From contig NZ_CP035925.1 in the NCBI RefSeq assembly GCF_013373365.1, positions 1,860,001-1,924,000 of the forward strand: 64,000 nt of DNA. The letters are read 5' to 3'. The notes beneath the pieces were generated by a model that made no database searches, was not told where the DNA came from, and worked only from the letters and a program-made list of their open reading frames with translations. A program made the translations under genes and the position numbers. Source of the DNA: Lentibacillus sp. CBA3610. GTDB taxonomy: Bacteria; Bacillota; Bacilli; Bacillales; Amphibacillaceae. Shown piece after piece: positions 1-8,706 of this stretch. The first letter of the stretch is position 1. Each line of letters begins with the position of its first letter.

Positions 1-12
1 GGCTAATTGTCC

Positions 13-62
13 GTAAATGTCTGATTTTTTCAACTAACAATCAGTGGGAAAGCACCCCAACG
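13..62 (-). repeat. dispersed hairpin repeat, copy 1
   Basis: Read on the minus strand, this stretch contains the core TGATTGTTAGTTGAA followed by a TCAGACATTTA-like tail. The same core, with a few substitutions, lies within the direct repeats at 60811-60881 and 60961-61031. It sits just downstream of the OmpA-type lipoprotein gene, so it would be in that transcript's 3' end. It is non-coding and diverged from the other two copies. Confidence 0.6.
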
Positions 63-88
63 ACAATCAACACTGGAAAACAAATCAG

Positions 89-796
89 CTATTGATTAAA
101 TCCATGAATCGTAATTTCGACACGACGATTTTTCTGTCTCCCGTCTGGATTATCAGAACCATCGCTATTCGTGTTGCTGGCCACAGGGTCTGAAGCACCT
201 TTCCCTTCAGCAGTCATTCGATCTTTTTCCACATCAGCTTTAGCCAATGCATCAAGAACAGCCTCTGCTCTATCTTCAGACAATTTTTGATTATAGCTAT
301 CCTCACCTTTACCGTCTGTATGTCCAACAATTGTCACATCTCCATCTGTTTCATCCATAACCTTTGTCAATTGGTCAATGACATCATCGGCATCAGAACG
401 TAATTCATCGGAGTCAAAATCAAACAAAATATTTTCTGGTAAGGTTAACATGGCACCATCCTCAACTCCGACAGCATCAAACTCAGATAATGTTTCCATT
501 ATTTCTTTTTCAATATCAGAATCGGAGGAAATATCCATACTGCTAGTCAAAATGATTGAGCCTATAGACATTTTAGAAATAAAAAACTCCGATTTGGGTA
601 CATCTGCTTCTTCATTCTCTATGTCATTATCAGATATCATATTATCTTCTTGCTCCTCATTATTTGCAGTGGCATGATCATCTGATAAATTGTTATTCAC
701 TTCTTCTTTGTCTTCCGAATTCGAACACGATGAAAACAACACAATACATGCGATAAGTACGAGAACTATCTTAGACTTTGCGAAAATTGTTTCCAT
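89..796 (-). CDS. OmpA-family lipoprotein (peptidoglycan-binding)
   Basis: This is a 235-residue exported lipoprotein. A lysine-containing start and hydrophobic stretch lead to a lipobox (LFSSC, Cys near residue 24). A low-complexity Asp/Glu/Asn linker follows to about residue 65. The C-terminal 120 residues are an OmpA/MotB-type domain: FDFDSDEL, the GHTDGKG peptidoglycan-binding motif, and NRRVEI near the end. The family binds the diaminopimelate-containing stem peptide, so the protein is expected to tether membrane to wall. It is the last gene of the minus-strand run below the type VII locus. Its ribosome site is odd: an uninterrupted run of eight G (801-808) ends four bases before the ATG. 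A functional link to type VII secretion is only positional. Confidence 0.85.
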   Translation of the reverse strand: METIFAKSKIVLVLIACIVLFSSCSNSEDKEEVNNNLSDDHATANNEEQEDNMISDNDIENEEADVPKSEFFISKMSIGSIILTSSMDISSDSDIEKEIMETLSEFDAVGVEDGAMLTLPENILFDFDSDELRSDADDVIDQLTKVMDETDGDVTIVGHTDGKGEDSYNQKLSEDRAEAVLDALAKADVEKDRMTAEGKGASDPVASNTNSDGSDNPDGRQKNRRVEITIHGFNQ

Positions 797-850
797 TGAA
801 CCCCCCCCATTCCAGCCAAATAATTCTTGACTAGAGATAATTGTTTGTTA

Positions 851-1522
851 TCACTTAATTTCAATATCTTCAAAAGAAAATTCCAACTTGTTATCCGGAT
901 TAAATATTAACGTTAATGATTCGGCATCATCTTGAATTCTTCCCGCAAAACTAACAGTTCCAGTGACTTTTTCGCCGTCCTCAAACTTTATTCTGTCTGA
1001 GTCGGAATCAGCAACATACCGATACACATATCCGGTATCATCTTCTAGCGTGATACCACCTAAATTGTCACCTTGAGCCCTTCCTTTACTTGCTAGATAT
1101 TGGGAATAGCCAGTATGATTCTCAGCATTAAAATCTACTGAAATGTGGTCTTCTTCAAAGGTAATTGTCTCAAGAGTAAAATTGACGCCTTCTGGGTGTT
1201 GAACGTGTTCATTCATTTCAAGGGGTTCGGGTAATCCTTGGTTAGCCGATACTTCCTGGTCTTGATTAGACTGATTATCATCGTTAGGATTATTTTCTTC
1301 ATTGTTCTGTTCATTATCTAGTTCAGAAACATTTTCTTCATTATTTCCGTTACCTTCGTCGTTTTGGATTTCTTCACCATCTGTATCATTGCTAGCTTCT
1401 TCAGTTTGAGGTTGCTCTTCATTATTTTGTTCATCATTTTCTTCCCCTGTATTACTACAGGCTACAGCTATAATCATTGTTAAAGTTAATGTGAATAGTA
1501 ATAGAAAAAAACGTTTATTCAT
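851..1522 (-). CDS. lipoprotein with acidic Asn/Gln/Glu-rich linker, unknown C-terminal domain
   Basis: This 223-residue protein has a typical lipoprotein signal (AVACSN lipobox, Cys near residue 22). A roughly 75-residue linker made mostly of N, E, Q and D follows. The C-terminal domain of about 115 residues is predicted to be beta-rich (alternating hydrophobic segments such as VNFTLETITF and KLEFSFEDIEI). It resembles the small immunoglobulin-like, DUF4352-type extracytoplasmic domains of Bacillus lipoproteins, but I cannot assign a family. The start has an AGGAGG site at good spacing. It lies 54 nt upstream of the OmpA-type lipoprotein and shares its linker style, so the two probably form a surface-lipoprotein pair. 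Confidence 0.75.
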   Translation of the reverse strand: MNKRFFLLLFTLTLTMIIAVACSNTGEENDEQNNEEQPQTEEASNDTDGEEIQNDEGNGNNEENVSELDNEQNNEENNPNDDNQSNQDQEVSANQGLPEPLEMNEHVQHPEGVNFTLETITFEEDHISVDFNAENHTGYSQYLASKGRAQGDNLGGITLEDDTGYVYRYVADSDSDRIKFEDGEKVTGTVSFAGRIQDDAESLTLIFNPDNKLEFSFEDIEIK

Positions 1523-1901
1523 CTGTTATCCTCCTAAAATTTGTATATAGTAAATCTAAAATGTTGTTTAAGCTATCTCATTATTAGAGCATCAGCTCAA
1601 AACAACTGTCATAACAGCCATCAAAATAATCATCCGTCCAACAGGTTGCAGGCCGAACCACCCTTCAAAAAATCACCTTATATTAACAAACGGAAAGAAT
1701 AGTAAATTCAATATCACTAGCGTATGGATTTTGTGCTGCAAAGGAATCAGTAATATTAAAAACATGTGTTACAATAAAACAAACCTATAATACCTTCAAT
1801 CGTTCCCTGAGATTAAGATCTTTTTTGAACATTAAGTCCTTCTTCAATTAAAGTCGAACGAAGCATTTATTTTTGCTAGATTTTTATAAAAAATATCTTT
1901 T
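1523..1901. other. intergenic, no supported gene
   Basis: This is an AT-rich stretch between the 223-residue lipoprotein and the decayed small gene at 1902-2114. I see no reading frame with a ribosome site, no clear terminator and no recognisable RNA. It probably holds the lipoprotein promoter, which I cannot place with confidence. Confidence 0.4.
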
Positions 1902-2114
1902 TCAAGCTTGATATGTTCTAATAGAGAAAGGGCGCATATACAACTGTTTGCAACGCCGCCAAAAAAGGACTATCATTGGTATAACAATCGGGAATATTTC
2001 AAATAATACGGAATCCATATCCATCAGCACATAATAACCATAAACATTTCTGCTTTCTTGATCTAAATAGTCTTATCACCGGCCTGCTAGAAATAACAAT
2101 AAAACACGCTTCAT
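1902..2114 (-). pseudogene. decayed small membrane-protein gene (two in-frame stops)
   Basis: An excellent ribosome site (AGAGGAGG) precedes an ATG at 2114 that opens MKRVLLLFLAGR. Two consecutive stops (TGA TAA, codons 13-14) follow, and then the same frame stays open for 56 more codons to a TGA at 1902. The continuation has a hydrophobic segment (VLFEIFPIVIPMIVLFW) followed by basic residues, as expected of a small single-span membrane protein. The preserved frame and ribosome site suggest recent inactivation, although an unrelated open stretch is possible. No family was recognised. Confidence 0.4.
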
Positions 2115-2170
2115 GTTGTACTCCTCCTCTTTTATAAGTGCTGATTAATTTAAATCAGGGTATCTCAATA

Positions 2171-2989
2171 TTATTCAGGGTGTCTCAGGTTCTTCCTTAT
2201 TGATGGGTTCCTTTCCGCTAAGTGTTCATAAAAATGCTCTTTTTTAGCTTCTATGTGCTCTTCTTTTGTTAACTTTTCCATGTCACGTTGGTATGTGGCA
2301 AATTCATGATCTTTAGGCTGTTCTTTTGAATATTGAGTCAAATATCTCCTGACAGCTATATTTTTATGTTTTTTTACGGCAGGGCTCTTTAATTCTTTTA
2401 TGTATTTAAATTTCGGTATACATTCATTCATTGCTGTTACCTGTCTAAATTGTAAATAGCTTATTTCCGCGTAATAGTTGACTGCTTCTTCAACATCTCG
2501 TTTTGTAAAATTTTCCTCATTTCCATCATGAAACTTTTGATATTTTTGTTCAAAATCGCTATATATTTCGACAATACGTTCCTGCAGGCTTAACATTATA
2601 TTGGCTCTTTCAAGACAAAAGTTAAAGGTATTTCTGGTGTCTTGAGATAAATGGTCTCCAGGTTCATCTAAAACATTCGAAAAAAATTTTTTTAATAAAG
2701 TAAAGTCTTCCGTGCTGGCATTCGAACTTGCCCCGCCATATGTAAAAATCCATGATGTTAATAGTGCATATTCCAACAATACATCAAACGCTTCCAAATA
2801 CTCATCTCTATAAGCCGTGGAATCTGGAGAAACCACAGCACATTCCGTGATTTGCTTCCATTTAGAATAATTCACAAAAAAATATTCGTGATTATTAATT
2901 CGATAAGAGCCAGGGTTAATGTCAAATGTTTCAAGAAATTTTCTATACTTTTTAGCTTCTTGCTTTACTAATCGATCTCTGTATTTCAC
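2171..2989 (-). CDS. hypothetical protein at the edge of the type VII locus
   Basis: This 272-residue protein has no signal peptide or membrane segment. It is rich in Lys, Glu, Tyr and aromatic residues, apparently mostly alpha-helical, and ends in a charged segment with several His and Lys residues. The middle (about 60-180) has long amphipathic helices. I do not recognise the family. Codon use and length are those of a real gene. It lies beyond the DUF4176 gene, on the same strand as the toxin modules, where type VII loci often carry effector-specific accessory or immunity genes. That role is inference from position only. Confidence 0.6.
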   Translation of the reverse strand: MKYRDRLVKQEAKKYRKFLETFDINPGSYRINNHEYFFVNYSKWKQITECAVVSPDSTAYRDEYLEAFDVLLEYALLTSWIFTYGGASSNASTEDFTLLKKFFSNVLDEPGDHLSQDTRNTFNFCLERANIMLSLQERIVEIYSDFEQKYQKFHDGNEENFTKRDVEEAVNYYAEISYLQFRQVTAMNECIPKFKYIKELKSPAVKKHKNIAVRRYLTQYSKEQPKDHEFATYQRDMEKLTKEEHIEAKKEHFYEHLAERNPSIRKNLRHPE

Positions 2990-3326
2990 ATGAATACTCC
3001 TTTAGCCATTAAAAAATGCAGCCGAGCTTCGTAAGCAATTCACCAGATTTTCTCTTTTATTTATACAAACTATATGATACCAGGTTTTTCCACCATTGAA
3101 TGTTAATCTTGACAACAGCTGCAGGGTTAATCAAAATTCTTTATGTAATGTTGATGTCTTTTATTTTATGGATGGGAATTTACTGTACCATTTTATCGTG
3201 CACTGCTGTTGCAACTTTCTCCAGAATCTAACTAGAAAATTCCAATAATAGATTTGCATTCTACAGTGGAAATGTTATATTAAATAACTTATCCCGTACC
3301 ACTTTAAGGTGATACGAGATTAATTA
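2990..3326. other. intergenic, possible coding remnant
   Basis: No supportable gene. The part next to the DUF4176 gene (about 3240-3326) is recognisably similar to 6690-6775, next to the dead DUF4176 copy. The duplicated unit therefore extends past that gene. Short open stretches on the minus strand are broken by stops and may be remnants. Confidence 0.4.
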
Positions 3327-3674
3327 TCAGGATAAACCTCGATTAGTGTTCGTCGATTCATCCTTATCCAACGGGCCTGTAACCGTTCCCTTTTGTATAT
3401 TTGATTTATTTTCTTTCATCCAGTCAGTGAAGACCTTTCGAAAGCGTTCTTCATCTTCATCGTTAAAACCTTCAAATACGACTTCATCTATGTTTTCTTC
3501 ATTAAAATAGAAAACATTATTGGGGTCTAGGCCTTGAGGATAAAAACATCCCGAGTAATCATACAATATTCCTTGACCTTCTGTTTCCTCTGATGGAAGA
3601 ATAGGCCCTCTGTTCAGAATCATTAACTTACTCGTTCCTTCATTTAAGTATACAATTGATCCAATTGGTAACAT
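3327..3674 (-). CDS. DUF4176 family protein, intact copy
   Basis: This is a small (115-residue) cytosolic protein opening MLPIGSIVYLNEGTSKLMIL, followed by NRGPI and a Y-D-Y-SGCFYPQG segment, the hallmarks of DUF4176. That family is found in type VII secretion loci of Firmicutes next to LXG effectors, with no settled biochemical role. A GAGGAGAG-type ribosome site precedes the ATG. A second copy at 6776-7122 is very similar but carries stops and a frameshift, so this is the only functional copy in the window. It sits at the end of the decayed toxin module rather than the intact one. Confidence 0.85.
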   Translation of the reverse strand: MLPIGSIVYLNEGTSKLMILNRGPILPSEETEGQGILYDYSGCFYPQGLDPNNVFYFNEENIDEVVFEGFNDEDEERFRKVFTDWMKENKSNIQKGTVTGPLDKDESTNTNRGLS

Positions 3675-3832
3675 AGTTGATTTTTCCTCTCCTCATGTTA
3701 TGATTTTTAACTTCCATTTTATACTCAAGGTTAAACTACTTTTTTATAGTTTTTAAATCTCACTGTCGCTTACGGCCCTATTAGTATTATACTATTGTCT
3801 TTTATGATAACTTGTTTCTGTCGTATTTAACG

Positions 3833-4471
3833 TTAGCTCGCTTCTTTATCACCTTTAAATTTCACTGTAGTGTTTCCTTCTTTTACCGTCATAAAATTAA
3901 TAAACGTTACAAATAACAATATAAGCATTGAAAAAAATAATATCAGGACATTGGGCAATTCAATAAATGCCACAAAGCCCAGTACAGAAAATACAAGAAA
4001 TATTAAAAAGTTACTTAAAACCAGAAAAAAATGTTTGGTTGACTCTGGCCTGATCCATAATTGATATGACGCTAATTGTTCAAGATTGATAACTTCATAG
4101 AGATTCTTCTTATTTAAATGGTTTATATAAAAACGTAATGAAAATATGAGTATGACTGCAATCATAACGACGATCAAGTTAGTAAAGGTTGGGCTTTGAA
4201 TATCAAAGTAATCTGTCAATGGTCTTAAATTAGCTATATAAACGCCACCCACCAATATCCAACAATTCCTATTTATTTTTTTTGTTTTCAGCACTCTTTT
4301 TATCGTTTCTGATCATTTATTTAAAACTCGGTTTGGGAACATCCAAATGAAAAAAAAAGGAAAAAAAAGCTTTCAAAAGATTGCCCAAATCCAGAATATA
4401 GGTTGATTATATCAATTATTAAATTCTATATCGAATGTTGTTTTTTTTGTACCAGGTACCTTGCAATCCTT
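3833..4471 (-). pseudogene. DUF443 immunity-type membrane protein, N-terminus decayed
   Basis: The open part (3833-4294, 153 residues from a GTG with no convincing ribosome site) matches the membrane half of the two full DUF443 proteins at 7207 and 7984. It has four predicted membrane spans plus the conserved LWIRPES and VKFKGDK segments. Upstream, the missing N-terminal domain can still be read in pieces: an NIRYRI-like stretch, then YILDLG and FIWMFPN, equivalent to YVLDMGG and YWILPNT in the intact copies. These pieces are interrupted by stops and small indels. This is therefore a disrupted gene rather than a naturally short protein. A translated remnant cannot be excluded. Confidence 0.75.
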
Positions 4472-4585
4472 CAATTTGTAAATCCCTCATCCATTGAATT
4501 ATCCCTCTGGGGGGGTCCAATATATCAATTTTTTATGTGCCTCAGCTTCTCACACAAATACGTTAAATTGTCACTAGCAAATGGA

Positions 4586-6053
4586 TTAATATGCATCAAG
4601 ACCACTGCTCCATGCTTCACCACCAATTACTTAATGATCGCCTGCCCAATCCCAGCCATCACTAATTTCACCTGCCTCCAACTCAAACCACTATTATTTG
4701 ACCCGCCATCCAATCCATCCCGAGCCTAATTATATTATATCATACATAATTGAAAACCCAATTGTTCGCCACACCGACAGCCCCGACCAACTAGCAAACA
4801 CCCACTGCTCCCCATAGATGCGAGTGCTGATTTCTGTTGCTAAGCGCGTCACCTATTCCTGTCGCTCCGCATATGTGTAGTTGCTTCTAATGTCTTATCA
4901 TTATTTGCATGTCATCATACATCCCAATCCCAAAACCTAATCTATAAATCCGCGTCCTACTGCTTTTCCGGCTGTACGAACAAACTATCGCCTTAAAAAA
5001 AGGTTTGGCTGCACTGGCGATGATGGTTTAACCATCTGAAAGGATCTAGGTCCGTTTGGGCCCTGTATATTGCGTTAAAATCCTTGAATCATAGCACCTC
5101 ACATTCAGGTTTCCTTTATGTTGCAGTATACTAGCACCAATTGGACGCCTAAATCCCGAGCAATTTGCGTACGATCATTCAGATAGTCAACGAAACCCTC
5201 GGGTACTTCTTCGTTTAATTCTTCTTCACTTAAATTACCTTTTGTTTTATTAAGAACAGATAAAATCTGATAATATCTATCATTATCAATTTCTCCGTTC
5301 TGTAAAGACGTATATGCCCTATTCAATATGACCTGTGAAGGTTCGTTCAAGTCCTTTATTGCACTATCCTTGGCCTCTCTGGCTTTTTCAAGTTCCGCTT
5401 CCCTCTTGTCTGCGTTATAGCCTTTCAACGCAGGTAATCCCAAAGTCGTGGAGGTACCTTTATAATCAGTAAACCGCGCATCTCCTTTTACAGCCCCGGC
5501 ATTATTCAGCGTTACCTCAATTTGTGCAGCAAGTCCTCCGTCTGTGAGATCTGCCCCTTTCCTTCACTTGTAAATGAGGCTAATCTTCCTCTAATCTGTT
5601 ACCGTTTTACAGCATCATCCTATTCCATCAAGGGCAAACGAAACAGGATGGCTGGCACTGCTGATATCTGATACACTGCTGAGAATCTCCCTGACAGATT
5701 CCTGCTCCTCGCTTAAACGGTCGTAATCATCATTCACATCCTCTTCTGTTTCATTTAAATGATCACTTTCAATAATTGCGGATTCACTTGAGTCAACACC
5801 GATTGATTGACTGTACATGTTTTTTTAAATGATCATCAAGATCTGTAAATAATCCATTGAAAGACGTTAACCGTTTTATGAGATCCTCAAAATATGCCTT
5901 TGCCTCATTTGCGGTTTTTGAGGAATGACTCATAGAGCTTAATCTCTCAATACTTTCTTTCACACTTTTCAATTTTGATTTAAATATCTCCGAAGCTGTT
6001 TTCAACTCATCTGAAAACTCAATGACTTCCGATATATCCACTTTTTGCCCCAT
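4586..6053 (-). pseudogene. LXG toxin gene, decayed second copy
   Basis: The first 80 or so codons are nearly those of the intact toxin at 8707 (MGQKVDISEVIEFSDELKTA). Reading then jumps frame near 5815 and again near 5600, and a third open piece at 5105-5443 matches the middle of the intact protein (NEPSQVILNRAYTSLQNG). The glycine-rich hydrophobic part (about 4750-4950) is shredded. The very end is still recognisable: a DGWDWAGD repeat followed by GEAWSSGLDAY and a stop at 4586, compared with GEATSSGLIS in the intact copy. Multiple independent frameshifts and stops make translation into a toxin implausible. Remnants like this can seed new C-termini by recombination with the intact gene. Confidence 0.85.
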
Positions 6054-6083
6054 TTACATCCCCCTTCTCAATTAACGTATCGG

Positions 6084-6297
6084 CTACGGACCATGCGCAT
6101 GAGTATTTGCTTGTGCAATCCTTTCATCATTTTTCTGCATCTGCTCTCCTGTAGATTCCAGAGTTGCAATATCCGAGTCGAGCAGCGTTTTATACTTTTG
6201 CAGCAGTTCAATGGCTTTAATACTGCTTTCAATACTCGCCCGAGGACCTTAATTTCGATACATTCAATCGAAATATGCTCATATTAATACCAAACCG
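6084..6297 (-). pseudogene. WXG100-like LXG partner, decayed and internally deleted copy
   Basis: This matches the intact 100-residue gene at 10210: the segment KAIELLQKYKTLLDSDIAT and the following STGEQMQ and NDERIAQ are kept. About 25 codons in the middle are missing, joined across a short shared SSIK/TIK sequence, and the beginning is out of frame. A stop follows directly after HAHGP at 6084. The gene stands upstream of the decayed toxin exactly as its intact counterpart stands upstream of the intact toxin. Confidence 0.8.
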
Positions 6298-6775
6298 ATT
6301 TTAATAACTTTAGCTGACAATTGAATTTGTACGTTTTATGTCTATTTCTTTCACTGTACGATGGCTTCGTCTTTAACGCTCTTTGGTGCTTCTATCGTAT
6401 CCACTTTATTAAAATTGGAATACTCGGAGTTTGTTCGATGTTATTTTTCTCTCTATAAGTCTCCATAGTCATATCGTACGTTTTTAAATTGAAGGTTTCT
6501 TTATCAACACATTTTTTGGACCGCTGACATTTACCATTTAATCTGTTAAAATCGTGGAATTGAATTCTTATCCACTGATCCTGAGGCCATAGATTCATAT
6601 GCAGACTTATCAATAGCACCAATTTCTTACAATTTGTTTGCAGGTAAATTCCAAATTTAATTTGTCCAACACCTGGAATAATCTTCAAAGAAACTGATTT
6701 AAAAATGAAGGTTTGCAAACTTATATTATGTATTAAACTATTTACCCGGTTCCACAGGTGATACGAGATTAATTA
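6298..6775. other. junction between toxin modules, probable coding debris
   Basis: This lies between the dead DUF4176 copy and the dead WXG100-like copy. A minus-strand open stretch at 6392-6718 has no ribosome site. It looks composite, with protein-like fragments in different frames (PGVGQIKFG in one, IDKSAYESMASGS in the next). I read it as debris of a small gene I cannot identify. Confidence 0.4.
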
Positions 6776-7122
6776 TCAGAATAAACCTCGATTAGTGTTC
6801 ATCGATTCATCCTTATCCAACGGACCTGTAACCGTTCCCTTTTGTATATTTGCTTTATTTTCTTCTATCCAGTCATCGAAGATCTTCCGAAAGCGCTCTT
6901 CATCTGCATCGTTATAACCTTCAAAACAACTTCATCTATATTTTCTTCATTAAAATAAAAAGCATTATTGGGATCCAGGCCTTGAGGATGAAAACATCCT
7001 CAGTAATCATACAATATTCCTTGGCCTTATGTTTCCTCAGACGGAAAAATTGGCCCTCTGTTCAAAATCATTAACTTACTCGTAACTTCTTTTAAGTATA
7101 CAATCGATCCAATTGGTAACAT
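6776..7122 (-). pseudogene. DUF4176 gene, decayed copy
   Basis: It opens MLPIGSIVYLKEVTSKLMIL, close to the intact copy at 3327. It has a TAA in place of the codon after SEET, a TGA in the YDYSG segment, and a one-base deletion after IDEVV. The final part (DKDESMNTNRG) is again readable. Similarity to the intact copy continues beyond the stop codon. It ends the intact toxin-immunity module, which therefore lacks its own DUF4176 protein. Confidence 0.85.
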
Positions 7123-7206
7123 GAATATTCTCCCCCTTAAGTTTTACTTATATCCCTTAGCTTTTAAATTTAACTCACTGCCTTATTATCATTTTTTAAT
7201 ACTACT

Positions 7207-7824
7207 TTATTGTCTCCTAATGCTACCGTCAATACACAATATCGCCAAAGACAGGCACAACATTCCAGCAAAAAGGATTATTGCGTTCGCTAATTGAATA
7301 AACCCACCCCAGCTCAGAATAGTAAATCCTAGGAAAAATAAATAGAAAAATGAAATAAAGGCAAAATGCTTAAATGACTGCGGCCTGACCCATAATCGTT
7401 TCTTTGAATATTGTTCAAGATTAACTACTCTAGACAAGCTTTTTTTACTCCTAATATTTAGATAGTAAAATACTGATAGTATAATTAATAAAGTAATCGC
7501 TACGATTATTGAATTAACAAGTGGGGTACTTTCAACGTCAAAGTAATTTACCAAAGGCTGTAATAGATTGGCTAAAATCACACCGACAACTCCTGCCAAC
7601 ACACCATCCCATGCTGTTTTAGATTGTTTTACTCCAGGTGTCTTAATTTTTTCTATAATTTCACGGTCTTTCACTTTATAAGCTGTATTCGGCAGAATCC
7701 AGTAAAAAAACGGAAATAAAATTTTCCAAAAGGAGCTTCCCATGTCCAAGATATATCTTTCTTCTTCAATAATCAGAATTCTGTACCTTAGGTTTTTATA
7801 TACTCCTTGCACCTTACAATTCAT
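7207..7824 (-). CDS. DUF443 family membrane protein, probable immunity protein 2
   Basis: This 205-residue polytopic membrane protein has an N-terminal cytosolic-type domain (VYKNLRYRI, YILDMG, FYWILPNTAYKV) and then four to five predicted membrane spans. It ends about 25 residues before its neighbour does, lacking the VRFKDDK tail. It is clearly paralogous to the protein at 7984. DUF443 includes TsaI, the membrane protein that protects Staphylococcus aureus against its own type VII toxin TspA. Position behind an LXG toxin fits the same job. It may be a diverged orphan immunity gene acting against a sibling's toxin. Start choice: ATG at 7824 begins the conserved MNCK-QGVYKN segment. Confidence 0.8.
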   Translation of the reverse strand: MNCKVQGVYKNLRYRILIIEEERYILDMGSSFWKILFPFFYWILPNTAYKVKDREIIEKIKTPGVKQSKTAWDGVLAGVVGVILANLLQPLVNYFDVESTPLVNSIIVAITLLIILSVFYYLNIRSKKSLSRVVNLEQYSKKRLWVRPQSFKHFAFISFFYLFFLGFTILSWGGFIQLANAIILFAGMLCLSLAILCIDGSIRRQ

Positions 7825-7983
7825 TAAGTGGTCACACTCCCCTATTCAGGAACTTTATTTTTGGTACCCTGAAAGGTACATAAAACTAGCTGAATGGGTT
7901 GATAGCCTGAAGCTTCAGACTTATGAGGTATTTAATCCATCACTAACCTTTTCCTTTCTCAGTTCACACCTTTAAATTCAACT

Positions 7984-8676
7984 CTAAATCACTGCCTTTT
8001 TATCATCTTTAAACCTCACTCTGGTATCGCCCACGATAGTTACAAGATTAATACACAGTAATATTAACAATACAGGAGTTCCCATGAAAAGAACCATTAC
8101 ATCCCCTGTGTAAATAAATCCCGAATAGGCCAAAACAGTAAATCCCAGAAAAAACAAATAGACAAAGAATATGAAGAAAAATTGCTTATATGACTTTGGC
8201 CGGATCCATAATCGTTTCTCTGAATATTGTTCAATATCCGCCACTTGATACAGCCTTCTTTTACTCATCTGATTAATGTAGAAAAACAATGATAATACTA
8301 ATAATAAAACAATCATAACAATTATTGAATTTACAAATGGAGAACTCGGGATATTAAAAACATTTGCCAAAGGCCTTAATAGATTCGCTAAAATTATTGC
8401 TACAATTCCTCCTAAGACACTAAGCCACCCTGTATCTGTTTGTTCTACTTCCGGTGTCTTTATAGTTTCTATAATTTCAAGATCATTCACTTTATAAGCG
8501 GTATTCGGAAGTATCCAGTAGACAAAAGGAAATAAAATTTTCCAAAATGATCTTCCTCCCATGTCCAGGACATATTTTTCATCATTAACAGTCAGAATTT
8601 TATACCTTGGATTTTTATAAACTCCTTGCGCCTTACAATTCATAGTTTCACTCCCAAATTTATGGTTTTGTTCCAT
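7984..8676 (-). CDS. DUF443 family membrane protein, probable cognate immunity protein
   Basis: This 230-residue protein has the DUF443 N-terminal domain (QGVYKNPRYKI, YVLDMGG, WILPNTAYKV), four to five membrane spans between about 90 and 215, and a basic VRFKDDKK tail. It starts 31 nt below the stop of the LXG toxin gene, the usual place for a cognate immunity gene. Translation could begin at the upstream ATG (8676) or at the internal MNCKAQG methionine, where the paralogue starts. By analogy with S. aureus TspA/TsaI it should sit in the membrane and block a membrane-active toxin. No pairing is proven here. Confidence 0.82.
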   Translation of the reverse strand: MEQNHKFGSETMNCKAQGVYKNPRYKILTVNDEKYVLDMGGRSFWKILFPFVYWILPNTAYKVNDLEIIETIKTPEVEQTDTGWLSVLGGIVAIILANLLRPLANVFNIPSSPFVNSIIVMIVLLLVLSLFFYINQMSKRRLYQVADIEQYSEKRLWIRPKSYKQFFFIFFVYLFFLGFTVLAYSGFIYTGDVMVLFMGTPVLLILLCINLVTIVGDTRVRFKDDKKAVI

Positions 8677-8706
8677 CTTATAAGTCCAAGAACTAGCTGA
8701 ATAGAT

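Noticed and set aside
3833-4294. stand-alone short DUF443 protein
   Set aside because: The lost N-terminal domain can be read upstream with stops and frameshifts, so it is a broken gene.
4403-4729. 108-residue plus-strand frame
   Set aside because: It is the complement of the decayed DUF443 and toxin remnants.
6392-6718. 108-residue minus-strand frame between the toxin modules
   Set aside because: No ribosome site, and protein-like fragments lie in two different frames; treated as debris.
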